Shown here in pieces: positions 48,106-57,986 of a DNA stretch of 64,000 bases. Source of the stretch: Pogonophryne albipinna. Taxonomy: Eukaryota > Chordata > Actinopteri > Perciformes > Artedidraconidae. The translations under genes and the position numbers were made by a program. Location: the NCBI GenBank assembly GCA_028583405.1, contig CM053243.1, positions 21,664,867 to 21,728,866 of the forward strand, read 5' to 3'. Position 1 is the first letter of the stretch. Each line of letters opens with the position of its first letter. A model generated the notes under the pieces. It made no database searches. It had not been told where the DNA came from and was given only the letters and a program-made list of their open reading frames with translations.

Positions 48106-49933
48106 TTAACCTCTTAAGCCCGAGGGTCCCCCCAGGGGACCCCTCCCACCGTTTTTTTATGAGACTATGTCTCAGGGCTTCTTAACATTTATGAAAGTAT
48201 TAATGTTCCATACCCTTTTAATGGTAAGAAACTCCGCTAACTGACAATGTGAACCATTTTTAGCTAAAAGAAACACAAGAGTAATACCAAGCCTTTGAAT
48301 TAGCATGGAGCGAAAAAATGCTAAGTAATGCTAACGGAATTTGCACAGCACTCACGGTAGAAATGCCCTTATTACTTATCGTAACTGCACAAACAAGATA
48401 TACGATTTAAAGCAAAGACTCCACAGATTCCACACATGTAAATATCATCACTGTAGGACCCCGAATTGCGGAGCTATCAGCCAGAAAAGAGAAAGTAAAC
48501 AACATCCGGTTTCAAAAATATTACAATAATTTCGTCTTACCTTTTTTGATTTGTGATCAAAAGTTGTGTTCACCGGAATAAAAACGCCGCTCAAGGTTAA
48601 TCCAATGTCTTTGTGTCACGTAGAAATTTTGACTGATAATCCTTCATCATATTTATGGCAATATACTGGGTATAAAGTTTCGCCGTCCAGGCGTGCACTT
48701 TCAGATATGCTTTGTTCGCTTCTCTATTATGTCCGCTATGGTAATGTTTACGTTGATTTGGGAACTGCCCATCGATTCTATTGGTTCTGATGGTTAAGAA
48801 AAAGGTGTAAATCACACGAATCGACCAATGGGTTCCAGAGATATGGTCCTGCGTAAAGTATAAAGAATGCCAGCCAGTTTACGTACATTACGCAGCTGAC
48901 TTCATTTATTGTTTACTACCTAACAGCTGGCATTACAACAGGACCCAGATCGCACGGAGGACAGAGCGGACAGCAGATAACGGAATTGCAGTTTTATTGC
49001 TTATAGATTATCAGAACATTTCAAAGGGGACACAGCAACATTGGATATTAACCTATGGATTAACTACATCATCGTTTTTATCGTTTTAATGCCATTGAAG
49101 ACCAGTTTAGACCAGACAAAGAGGAAGGTAAGCCGTTAGCCTAGCGCATGCTAGTACCTAGCGCCACTTGTTTTGATGTACGTTTTTGTTGATAACGTCG
49201 CAAGTTTGTATCTTTCAGTGTTGAGGTGGGCACCGTTAGATTCTGTGTCTTTACGATCAAAACGATGTGTTGGATGTGCAGCTAGGATAAGTAATAAGGG
49301 AGCTAGGATAAGTAATAAGGGAGCTAGCTAGTGCTATATAAATAAACTTGCCTTGCCTAAGAGGATAACAGAGTATGTTCTTATATTTTATTTTTATTTT
49401 TTATTTTTTTCACAACAGTTGTATTTGGATGGAATGAATATCTATAGTGAAAATTCAAAGTAATAAAATGATTTTTACAGTGAAAAAGTTCAAATGGAAC
49501 CGATGGTTCCCAAATTACCCAGAGGTGAGTCCGCCTGGACTTTATTTTTCTAAACCTCTCTAAAAAGGTCAAATTTCACTTGTTTTGCATCAATCTTGAT
49601 ACAGGGTACTTATTATATGTTATAGTTTGGATTCCTAAAGCTTTTAGTCTACTAACCCATCATTCAAGGGTGGTTTTTACTATAAGTAATGGGGTGTTTT
49701 TAGGCGGACATTAGAATTTACATGTTTTTACTATGTTCCATCTGAATTTACTTTAAAATAAAAACATCTATATTGATTCTGACACTTCTACATCCAACTC
49801 ACAGATGTAACCTTGCTTTGAGAGAAAAGATGATTAATTTACCCCTTTTAGAAGTGAAGATATAGTCTTTGTTGTGTTAGTGGCATTTTCGAGCCTGAAA
49901 CCTGAAAAACAGGCTCAGGGCTTAAGAGGTTAA
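48106..49933. mobile_element. piggyBac-like non-autonomous element (TTAA-flanked)
   Basis: It is flanked on both sides by TTAA (48106-48109 and 49930-49933), with 12-bp perfect terminal inverted repeats CCTCTTAAGCCC / GGGCTTAAGAGG. TTAA duplication is the hallmark of the piggyBac superfamily. Next to the left terminus is a small palindrome (GGGTCCCCCCAGGGGACCC). No transposase frame is visible in the 1,820-bp body, so it depends on an enzyme from elsewhere. A 21-bp unit (agctaggataagtaataaggg) is tandemly duplicated at 49280-49322. It is nested inside the long-TIR element. Confidence 0.75.
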
Positions 49934-50403
49934 TGACGATGTGCTCTGAGATGTGAGACTGGAATTGCACAGGGGAAAATAACGTAGGCTATCTTTAGAT
50001 GCGGATTTTGTTAAACTAATATGTTTGCGCTGTGGACCAACACGATACATTGACGGGGAAGGAGGTAGCAATAAAGATAACACCATTAAACAGTTACACA
50101 ACATAACAGAAATAATATCGATAGCAGCGTCCCTAGCAACCACCTTGGTAACAATGAAAACTGTAGTAGTAATCTTCGTAATAACTAGCAAACTAAAGAT
50201 CATGTACATCCACTGCACACATAATCTGAAATAACAACTCATATTTCTCCCATCAAATTACATCAAAACGCATTTTAATGGCCAAACTAACTTTAAAATA
50301 GGCATTTTCCACGGAGAATAAAACGAAGTTCGGCCATGTTTTTTTTTTCTGCAGTGAGAAATTTGAAGATCACGACATAGACGCCAGCCATTGGAATGAA
50401 TGG

Positions 50404-50870
50404 AGCACATGGTGTAGTCCAAACGATAGCTGGGGATTCTGGGTAGTGTAGTGTCTTCTGCCATCCTTTACTCCGAAAAAATATTTGTTTCTCCGAATCG
50501 AAGGGGAAAAATACAAAAGCATTGCACACAATTTAAACCAATCAATGTTGTGTCATTAACAAGGATAATCTGGTGTTTTTTAGTCGATGAGTAGTGCAGA
50601 TATCACTGTAAAATCAATCGACAGTAAGGGGAATACTTACTTCCGAGTGTACAATTCTCCGTTATCCAATGAGAATGGATGCTCACATTGCCTTTAAGGG
50701 CAGCCGACACAAACGAATGCCGTGCTTCCATGAGCGTCATTACCAGTAGAAATACATTGCTTTTAAAATCGTGCTGTGCAACACGAAAAAAAGGGGAAAA
50801 TCGTGTTGGTGAACACGAATCAATAGATTAAAAATCGTGTTGGTGAACACGAAATGCCATGAGACTGGGT
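50404..50870 (-). repeat. Right long terminal inverted repeat
   Basis: The reverse-complement partner of 46716-47181, differing by scattered substitutions and small indels. The low divergence indicates a fairly recent insertion or homogenisation between arms. Confidence 0.9.
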
Positions 50871-51395
50871 AAGTCAAGTACGCTTTAGTCAACTGGACAT
50901 CATTATCAATGCGCAGATCACTGCACTGGTACAAACTCATCTATACCGCTATGCTTGGACTGTTGCCCCTCTACATATCCACTTACATATTACACAAACA
51001 GTACAGCTATAGACTACGATCTCAAAATTACATCACTCTGTCCGTCCCCTCAGTACGCACGGTGCTTGGGAAAAAAGCCATATCATACTCTGCCCCCTCG
51101 ACCTGGAACACACTTCAGCAGGAACTTAAGCTGACCACTTTGATACCCATCACGGATTTTAAACTCATTTTAAAAAAGCTGGAGAAATCATCTGTGGGTG
51201 TTTGCACCTGCTATATCTGACTGTATATGGATTTTAATGACTACTTTTTTACGATGTTGTATTTTAGTGTTGCCTCTGTGTTTAGTGTCCTGTCTGTCTG
51301 TAACTTTGTGTGGTAGTGTTACCACTGACAGGTCTCTCTTGAAAATGAGACCTTGTCTCAATGAGATCTACACCTGTATAAATAAAGGCTAAATT
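50871..51395 (+). mobile_element. LINE 3' end (5'-truncated)
   Basis: The + strand encodes an ORF2 C-terminus in one frame from about 50880 to 51220: NWTSLSMRRSLHWYKLIY, LPLYISTYILHKQ, a VPSVRTVLGKK segment, then APSTWNTLQQELKLTTLIP. The 3' UTR ends in AATGAGATCTACACCTG and TATAAATAAAGGCTAAAT. The same organisation occurs at 19976-20544, where it is more decayed; here the frame is open to its natural stop. The 5' end abuts the border of the long-TIR element, so it is truncated there. The clade is not certain (CR1/L2-like or related). Confidence 0.75.
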
Positions 51396-52019
51396 TGAAT
51401 CCGTCTATTTTTGTGGTCGACAGAGTTTGGACACACATTGGACACATGCAATATGTATACCAATACTGCTGCCTTAAATCATTCAACATAAGCCACAACA
51501 TTTTTTACATTTATTTCCTGGACCTTCCATCAATCTGTCTTTCATTTACACAGCTCTTAATTTGCAGGATGCCACATTTTTCTCTACATGAAAGCAATAA
51601 AACAAGGCGAACAGGAGAAAATAAAAAACCCAGATGAGATTAGAAAGAAACATCAAAGGTCTCATTAAAAAATGTCTCTATTAAAGGCAAGGGCAAACAA
51701 CAAATATGACATGGACTTAGCTGAGAAGCAAGTGTGGCAGATGTTAGGAAACAGAAATGTCAAATAAGAAACCACATAATGTGAGCAAAATACATTTAAA
51801 TAAAGCTCATATTGAAGCTGCTTTTATAGTGATTCTTCTCTTGTTGAAGGTCCGGGAAGACTTTTGACAAGATAAACATCAATCTATCCAAGTTGTGCTT
51901 ATTCAAAATATCAACACCTCATTACATTTGGCACTTGTTGAAAAAACACATTTAAATATTCTTCTTCCCAATGCTGAGATGACACTTCTAATTGCAGTAG
52001 ATCATGAACATTAGGAAAG
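51396..52019 (+). other. galnt18 intron 1 between LINE and DIRS element
   Basis: About 0.6 kb of AT-rich sequence with nothing recognisable. Confidence 0.6.
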
Positions 52020-52238
52020 TATAGGTTACTTACGTAACCCCAGTTCTCAGAGTAACATGAAGTGAGATGTCTCACTATGGGATGCGCCTCAACGCGTATG
52101 CAAACAGAAGCATCAATCTCATTACGCTAATTCTGATTGGCTGGTGATCTTGACGTCTACGTCAGGGAATCCACCCACCCTTTAAGTAGCTTGCGGTACG
52201 TCGCAGCGTCATTCAAAATAAGCACCTCTTCTCGCTTC
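52020..52238 (+). repeat. DIRS terminal repeat, recombinase-side end
   Basis: From about 52070 inward (GATGTCTCACTATGGGATGC to CACCTCTTCTCGCTTC) this is the inverted copy of 59158-59328. The outer 50 bases (TATAGGTTACTTACGTAACC and following) are specific to this end and reappear, inverted, in the internal complementary region. Confidence 0.92.
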
Positions 52239-52261
52239 GCCTTAGCAAGAAGGGCCGTCTG

Positions 52262-52357
52262 GTGAGACATCGCACTTCATGTTACTCTGAGAACTGGGGT
52301 TACGTAAGTAACCTATAGTTCTCATTCATAACACTCCAGTCGATGTCTCACTATGGG
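52262..52357 (+). repeat. DIRS internal complementary region
   Basis: The first half (52262-52317) is the inverted copy of the outermost left end of the element, reading CTTCATGTTACTCTGAGAAC then GGGGTTACGTAAGTAACC. The second half, from 52318 (GTTCTCATTCATAACACTCC to ACTATGGG), matches the outermost right end read inward. The two halves meet at ACCTATA/GTTCTC, which is the sequence expected when the two element ends are joined in a circle. This region defines the element borders at 52020 and 59349. Confidence 0.92.
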
Positions 52358-52418
52358 TTATTGAAACTCCCGTATTGCTAGACATGCTTATCTCGAAAAT
52401 CACCAAAACAACCAGAAC

Positions 52419-53914
52419 TTAACAGGTAGAACTCTGTCTCAACACGGGACCCAGCACTGCGCGGGCCACACTTGGAGCAGAGACATCTAGCCTGTAAAAG
52501 CGGACAAAAGTGAGCGGTGAGGACCAGCTCGCTGCTGCACAAATGTCTTGGATGGAAACACCTTTGAACAAAGCCCAGGATGTAGCCAGTCCACGAGTAG
52601 AATGAGCACGCAGGCCCGTTGGTGCCTGCAAACCCTGACTCGTATAAGCCAGAGCAATCGCTTCCACAATCCAGTGGGAGAGCCGTTGCCTAGTAACGGG
52701 CTTGCCCTTATGAGTGTTAGCCCAGGATACAAAGAGTTGGTCCTTGCAACGAAACTCTTTTGACCTGTCCATATAGGTGCATAAAGCACGGACTGGGCAC
52801 AGAAAATTCGGCCGCTGTTCCTCAGAGGAACACAGTGGCGGAGGAAATGCCTCAATGTCAATGGGGGTACATGAGCCAACCACCTTAGGTACAAAGGCAG
52901 GGTTGGGCTTCAGCAACACTCTCGTTTGCCCCGGGGCAAACTGTGTGCATGAAGGATGTACAGAGAGCGCATGAATGTCACTGACTCGCTTGGCAGATGC
53001 CAGAGCCAGTAACAACACTGTCTTCAGTGACAGGTGTTTCATGTCAGCTTCTTCCAGGGGTTCAAATGGAGGTCGAGTGAGCCCATCTAAAACCACTGCC
53101 AAGTCCCATAAGGGCACCAGTGACCTGGAAACAGGGAGGAGCCTGCGAGCCCCTTTCATAAAACGGCAGACCAAGGGATGTTGGCTAGCCGTCTTTCCCT
53201 CAAAGCCCACATGGCATGCAGCAATAGCAGCCAGGTACACTTTGATCGTAGAGAAAGCTCTGTGTTTATCAATCAGTCCTGTAGAAATGATAGAATCACC
53301 CCGACAGGACATTGAAAAGAGATGTGTCCCTTTTTGAAGGCACCACTCCTCAAACACCCTCCACTTACAGTCATAGAGGGACCTGGTGGAGGAAGCTCTT
53401 GCACTCTGAATAGTGTTTATCACCTTCTGAGGGAGTCCCACTGTATTCAGATTGTACCACTCACGGGCCAGGCCCATAGTGCCAAGCGCTCTGGGTGTGG
53501 GTGAAAAATTGACCCCCCCCGCCTGAGACAGTATGTCCCTGCGTAGCGGGAGCTGCCACGGCTGCCCGCACAGCAGCTGATATATCTCCGCCAGCCAGTA
53601 CATAGCAGGCCAGTGTGGAGCTATTAGGATCAGTGTGTGGCGTTGTTCTCTCACTCTGGCCAGAGTTGGGGGTATCAGAGCCAGGGGTGGGAATGCGTAC
53701 AGAAGGACCGGAGGCCAAACGTGCGCGAGCGTGTCCACGCCTAACGGTGCGTTTAAATCGCGCATTGAAAAGAACATCTGACATTGAGCGTTTTCTTTTG
53801 ATGTGAACAGATCTACCGCGGCTCGGCCGTAACGCACCCACAGCTGACTCACAATCATTGGATGTAGAGTCCAGTCTGCATATAGTGGTGCACCTCTGGA
53901 CAGCAGATCTGCCC
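52419..53914 (-). CDS. DIRS tyrosine recombinase with RNase H/methyltransferase-like N-terminal region
   Basis: This is the credible part of a 767-codon open frame that starts at 54722. Its first ~265 codons are out of frame with the RT/RNase H and are a shadow. From about residue 268 it holds the end of RNase H (ADLLSRG), then the DIRS methyltransferase-like region (VDLFTSKEN, YAFPPLALIPP, LIAPHWPAMYW). The tyrosine recombinase follows, with catalytic Arg579 (ASAKRVSDIHAL), His707 and Arg710 (RAHSTRGLATSW) and Tyr743 (FVRFYRLDV). The enzyme joins the circular intermediate to the genome. No stop or frameshift interrupts this part. The ORF ends 62 bp before the internal complementary region. 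Whether it is translated from its own start is unknown. Confidence 0.88.
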
Positions 53915-54795
53915 GAGGTTCATCACTCCTGGTACGTGCGTCGCTCTCAGAGAGAGGAGACGTCCGCAGCTCCATAAGATCAGTTTGCGTGCCAGCATGT
54001 GTAACTGGAGAGAACGCAAACCCCCTTGGCGGTTTATATACGATATTGTGGTTGTGTTGTCTGTCCTCACGAGGACATGATGTCCTCTGAGAAAAGGCAG
54101 AAAGCGTTTCAGGGTGAGGAACACCGCTAAAAGCTCCAGATAATTTATGTGTGACCGTTGGAGGTCTCTGCTCCAGAGACCCCTCACAGGTCGACCTTCG
54201 TATATATCCCCCCAGCCCGTCAGACATGCGTCTGTGGTGACCACCTTCCGTGATAGGACAGCACCCATAGGCACGCCCCGTACTAGAAAAGTCGGGTGCA
54301 GCCAGTGGCGCAGTGCCATTACGCATTTCATAGTGACCATCACTCTCCGTGCGCCATGACGCACGGGGTCCAGTCTGAGGGCAGCTACCCAGCGCTGAAA
54401 CTCCCTCATGTGTAAGCGTCCCAGTCGTACCATAAGGATGGCTGACGCCATGAGCCCCAGTAACCGCAGACATGATCTGAAGAGCACATATATGCGTGGC
54501 TGGAAATGAGCGAGGCAAGCCCTGAAGGCTTTCACTCTCTCTGCTGACAGGCGGGCTGTAAAGGGCACCGAATTCAGGCGTAGGCCCAGGAAGAGTACAG
54601 TCTGGGCTGGGGACAACATGCTCTTTTCTGTGTTTATTACGAAACCCAGGTCGAGCAGGTGTTTTACGAGGACATTCGTCTGCGTAATAGCCTCTTGCTC
54701 CGACTGTGCGAGAAGGAGCCAATCGTTTTGGCGCACGAGACGCAACAGAGATGTGTGAGTGAGCATTCTGAATTTGTATCTTATGAGATATTTGT
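53855..54795 (-). pseudogene. DIRS reverse transcriptase (3' part) and RNase H
   Basis: The 370-codon open frame here starts at 54967, inside the inserted LINE read antisense. Residues from about 58 are DIRS sequence. The fragment opens KYLIRYKFRMLTHTSLLRLV, then reads RQNDWLLLAQSEQ. In intact DIRS enzymes the RQNDW-type motif precedes the first catalytic Asp and the DDWLLL motif follows the second region. Here they are fused at a shared DW, so the catalytic core is missing. Thumb sequence follows (LGFVINTEKSMLSP, FLGLRLNS), then RNase H with Asp246 (TTDACLTGWG), Glu278 (NYLELL) and Asp303 (VRTDNTT). After ATHVPGVMNLG the frame is lost near 53913, and the fourth RNase H acidic residue (ADLLSR) lies in the next frame. 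Confidence 0.88.
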
Positions 54796-55218
54796 CATGA
54801 CCGAAAGAACGAGATCGCGGATACAAGCGGCCGAGATGGGTTTTCTCCGCAGGGTGGCTGGTGTCTCCCTTAGGGATAAGGTGAGAAGTTCGGTCATCAG
54901 GGAGGGACTCGGAGTTGAGCCGCTCCTCCTTCGCGTCGAAAGGAGCCAGTTGAGGTGGTTCGGGCACCTAGTTAGGATGCCACCTGGGCGCCTCCCTAGG
55001 GAGGTGTTCCAGGCACGTCCAGCTGGGAAGAGACCAAGGGGTAGACCTAGGACCAGGTGGAGGGATTATATCTCTTCGCTGGCCTGGGAGCGCCTTGGGA
55101 TCCCCCAGTCAGAGCTGGTTGATGTCGCCAGGGAAAAGGAAGTTTGGGGCTCTCTGCTGGAACTGCTACCCCCGCGACCCGACCACGGATAAGCGGAAGA
55201 AGATGGATGGATGGATGG
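54796..55218 (+). mobile_element. RTE/Rex3-like LINE, 5'-truncated, inserted in the DIRS RT
   Basis: A 423-bp + strand fragment flanked by an exact 10-bp target duplication AGATATTTGT (54786-54795 and 55219-55228). It encodes an uninterrupted LINE ORF2 C-terminus: MTERTRSRIQAAEMGFLRR, SQLRWFGHLVRMPPGRLP, KRPRGRPRTRWRDYISSLAW and a terminal LLPPRPDHG. The stop codon at 55190-55192 is followed by a very short UTR and a GATG tandem tail. A minimal UTR with GATG repeats is, to my knowledge, typical of fish Rex3 (RTE clade); that clade name is inferred. The DIRS RT reading frame resumes exactly across the duplicated site. Confidence 0.85.
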
Positions 55219-55228
55219 AGATATTTGT

Positions 55229-55715
55229 TCAGAGCCCTCAAATCTAGTATAGGCCGAATCCCGTTCCCTCCCCGTTTGGGAACGAGGAAATACTTGGAAT
55301 AAAAGCCGCTCTGACTCTGTTCGGAGGGTATTATAGATATAGCCTTCTTTTCTAGTAGCGAGAAAATCTCTTGCTCCAGAATATGGGCTGACTCTTCCCG
55401 GGCTTGCGAATGCAGAATGCCCGAAAAGTGAGGGGGGGTGACAGCGAATTGGAGCCTGTAACCCTGTGTTATTGTCTTGAAAACCCAAGCAGAATCTGTG
55501 AGCATCCTCCACTTTTCGCTTCTCAAAGCGAGTGGAGATGTCACATCCCTGCCGTCTGCCCTCTGTGTCTTTATTTGTTGTGTTATGGGGCCCTCTAATG
55601 TCTGATCACGGTGGTACCCCAGGTTGACAACCCCGGTCGACACTGCGCATGCGCGTGGCGGTGATGCCTTCACTGCCCCGTCCATCGTCCGCCTTCTGAG
55701 AGAGGTAGCAGCCAC
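55229..55715 (-). pseudogene. DIRS reverse transcriptase (5' part)
   Basis: An open frame from a Met at 55715 (MAATSLRRRTMDG) encodes the RT N-terminal region: GYRLQFAVTPPHFSG, LEQEIFSLLEKKAI, GFYSKYFLVPKRGGNG and RPILDLRALNKYL. It is interrupted right after LNKYL by the LINE insertion and continues at 54795 with LIRYKFRML, so the two parts were one gene. Gag and this frame are separated by about 350 bp, in which I see no conserved protein. Confidence 0.85.
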
Positions 55716-56068
55716 TCTTAGAAGGGGGGTAGTTTATTGTTTTTATTCTTTTTCTTTTCATTTTTATTGACTGCGCCCTTGGCTTTAAGCCTGGAAACGA
55801 CAGTGGAAAATGATTTATTAAGAAACAAATAGTGATGACATGTGTTTGTGTGACTTAAACGAGCAGCGGAGCTTGCTGTCTTTGATGTTAAGTCCATTTC
55901 CCTCATGGCGCGAACTTGAGGATGACGTTCTGACATCACTCGAGGCGGGGGGAAGATGGGGGCATGGTTGCACCCCGGAAACACATGAGCATCTAACACT
56001 GGAACGTGTTCTGGAGCTGGGGAACAGGGAACTTCCAGCTCCTTTATCGAGGAGAGGAGAGGTGGCTG

Positions 56069-57433
56069 TCAGGCCGCCCTTTTCTTCTTCCTCGTCTGGT
56101 GGCTGAAAGTCTGGACCGGCTGTGCCTGAGCGGCTGCTCCCGAAACCGGAGACTTTCTTGGCCAGCTCGTCTTCGCCTCGTGTCTGGGCTGGGGACCCGG
56201 GACGGGCTGTGGCCTCTGCTGTTTCGGGATCTTGAAACGGGCAGGACGTAAGGCAGCCTGAGCGAAGGACTGCCGCGGGGCCGTTGAAGGCGGCGACTGG
56301 ACCCTTCGGGGAAGACAAAGCTGGAGAGCCTCATCCTCCTTCTTTTTGGATTCACACCGCTGCTGCATCGAAGCTAGAGCGGAGCCAAATATGCCCTCAG
56401 GAACAATAGGCATGTCCAAGACGTCCTCTTTTTCCCGGTCTGGAAGGTTCGTCAGGGTAAGCCACCTGGCTCTCTCCTGTACCACCATTATCCCCAGTGC
56501 TTTGCCCGTGGCTTGGACTGCACAGCGCTGCACACGGAGGCAAATGTCCGTGATCGCTGCGATTTCGTCCCACACGGCAGGCTCAGGTTTGACCGTCATG
56601 TCCTCGCAGAGCTCCCTGGCGGACAAAGCTGCGGCTTTATAGGCTCGTTCGGTCATTGCTGACTGGAAGCGGTCTGCCTTTGCCGGTAGCGTGGGGTTCC
56701 TGCTCGGTGCCGAAGCCAGCCGCGGTTGGAGGTGGGCTGCCTCCAGCGGCTCCATGGGTGGCATGCGGAGCAGGCCGAGCTTCTCCATGCCGTCACAGTC
56801 CAAAGAGGAGGCACCCTGGATTGGGGCCTTGTTGCTGAAAGGGCGGTCTCTCCACGAGACCGACACCTCGTCCAGCATCTCTGGAAAGACTGGGAGAAGC
56901 TGCTTCCTCATCCTCGCTGCTTGGGGCAAGTTCTTCCCCTCATAGCGAGATCTGGAGGTCTCCTTGGCCACTTCAGGCCAGGGGATGTCCAGCCTGGATG
57001 CAGCGCGTTGGCACACGGCCTGCAAGTCCATACTGAGGTAGGGCGAAGCTGGTGTGCTTTCGCCCGGGGGAGCGGACATCGCCTCCGACTTGGCAGCCTG
57101 GGCAGATGAAACGAAGATGTCATCTTCGTGCTCATCCGAGTCGGATAAGAGGAACTCAGAGGCATCCTCTTCTTCCTCCTCCATATAATCCAGCTGTAGG
57201 ACATCCTCCGCGGGTGGAACCACGGTGAGGTCCAGTTGGGAGCCCCAGCTTGACACAGCGCGGGGCTCCGCTCTCGCGGCTCTTGCCGCCACCGGGCCCC
57301 AGCCTGACACGGCGCGGGGCTCCGATTCCGCGGCTACCGCCGTTGTTGAGCCCCAGCCTGACACAGCGCGGGGCTCAATCTCCGCGGCGGACGCCACCAT
57401 GTCCCGATTGCCGGCCGCCGAATCAATGGACAT
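56069..57433 (-). pseudogene. DIRS gag-like protein, N-terminally interrupted
   Basis: A 454-codon frame starting at Met 57433. Residues ~21-68 contain three 18-residue repeats beginning EPRAVSGWG. An acidic stretch follows (MEEEEEDASEFLLSDSDEHE, residues ~85-105), then a helical region resembling DIRS gag proteins and a basic Pro/Gln-rich C-terminus ending TRKKKRAA. In-frame codons continue upstream of 57433 with a Cys/His cluster (CSSCLGLEHAQE, then GSCGHCARF), broken by a TAG at 57578-57580. Beyond it the same frame reads EARLCGCRFKISSTDSH. The true gene therefore probably began near 57650 and lost its zinc-binding-like N-terminus to a nonsense mutation. The protein would package element RNA. 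Confidence 0.75.
57243..57400 (-). repeat. Three 54-bp tandem repeats inside gag
   Basis: Units begin at 57243, 57297 and 57351 (CCCCAGC then TGACACAGCG). The 54-bp period keeps the reading frame and encodes the 18-residue EPRAVSGWG repeats. Divergence between units is concentrated in the second half of each. Confidence 0.9.
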
Positions 57434-57986
57434 GAAGGGGTCCTGTCCCGACAGGCTAGCTTGGCGCGCTAGCCGTCGGCGGAGGCTCTTGATGGTGAAG
57501 CGGGCACAATGCCCGCACGAACCGGGGGTATCGATAGCTTCCTGGGCGTGTTCCAGCCCAAGGCAGGACGAGCAGACCTAGTGTGAGTCCGTGCTCGAGA
57601 TCTTAAACCTGCAGCCGCAGAGCCGAGCCTCCGACTCCTCTGGTGTGAGGGAGAGAAGGGTCCATCCTCGTTTGCCGGGGTGTCGGCGCGGAGGGACAAG
57701 CTAGTAACAGGTATGTTACCGAGAAAAGAAATCCAACCTTATCGTTATTCCGAAAGGAAAAAACGACGGGGTAGATTTTTTTCCAAAAAATATTAACTGG
57801 TGTGTTAATATATTTCTTATCTCCGTCTCCTCTGGTGTGAGGGAGAGAAGAGTCCGTCCTTGCTCGCCGTGGTGTCGGCGCGGAGGGATAAACCAACAAC
57901 AGGTATGTTACTGTTTGAAGAAAAAAATCAAACCATACCGTTATTTCGAAAGAAAAAACGGCGGGGCAGATTACAATATTAACTGG

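Larger units (their letters stand above)
46716..50870. mobile_element. 4.15-kb element with about 460-bp terminal inverted repeats, unclassified
   Basis: The sequence from 46716 inward to about 47181 is repeated in inverted orientation, with few differences, from 50870 back to about 50404. The arms begin ACCCwGTCTCATGGCATTTC. Near the tips each arm has three small palindromes: CGTGTTCACCAACACG twice and CGTGTTGCACAGCACG once. The interior (47182-50403) encodes nothing recognisable and is itself split by a TTAA-flanked element of 1.82 kb, leaving about 1.4 kb of own interior. No target duplication is evident. It could be a fold-back or long-TIR DNA transposon moved by an enzyme supplied elsewhere. 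Confidence 0.8.

Noticed and set aside
53915..54722. First ~265 codons of the 767-codon minus-strand open frame
   Set aside because: They overlap the RT/RNase H frame and have no protein similarity; they are a shadow of it. Only the part after about residue 265 is credible.
55818..57581. Several other open frames over the gag region on both strands
   Set aside because: GC-rich coding DNA gives long shadow frames. Only the 454-codon minus-strand frame has gag-like composition, the repeats and the Cys/His extension.
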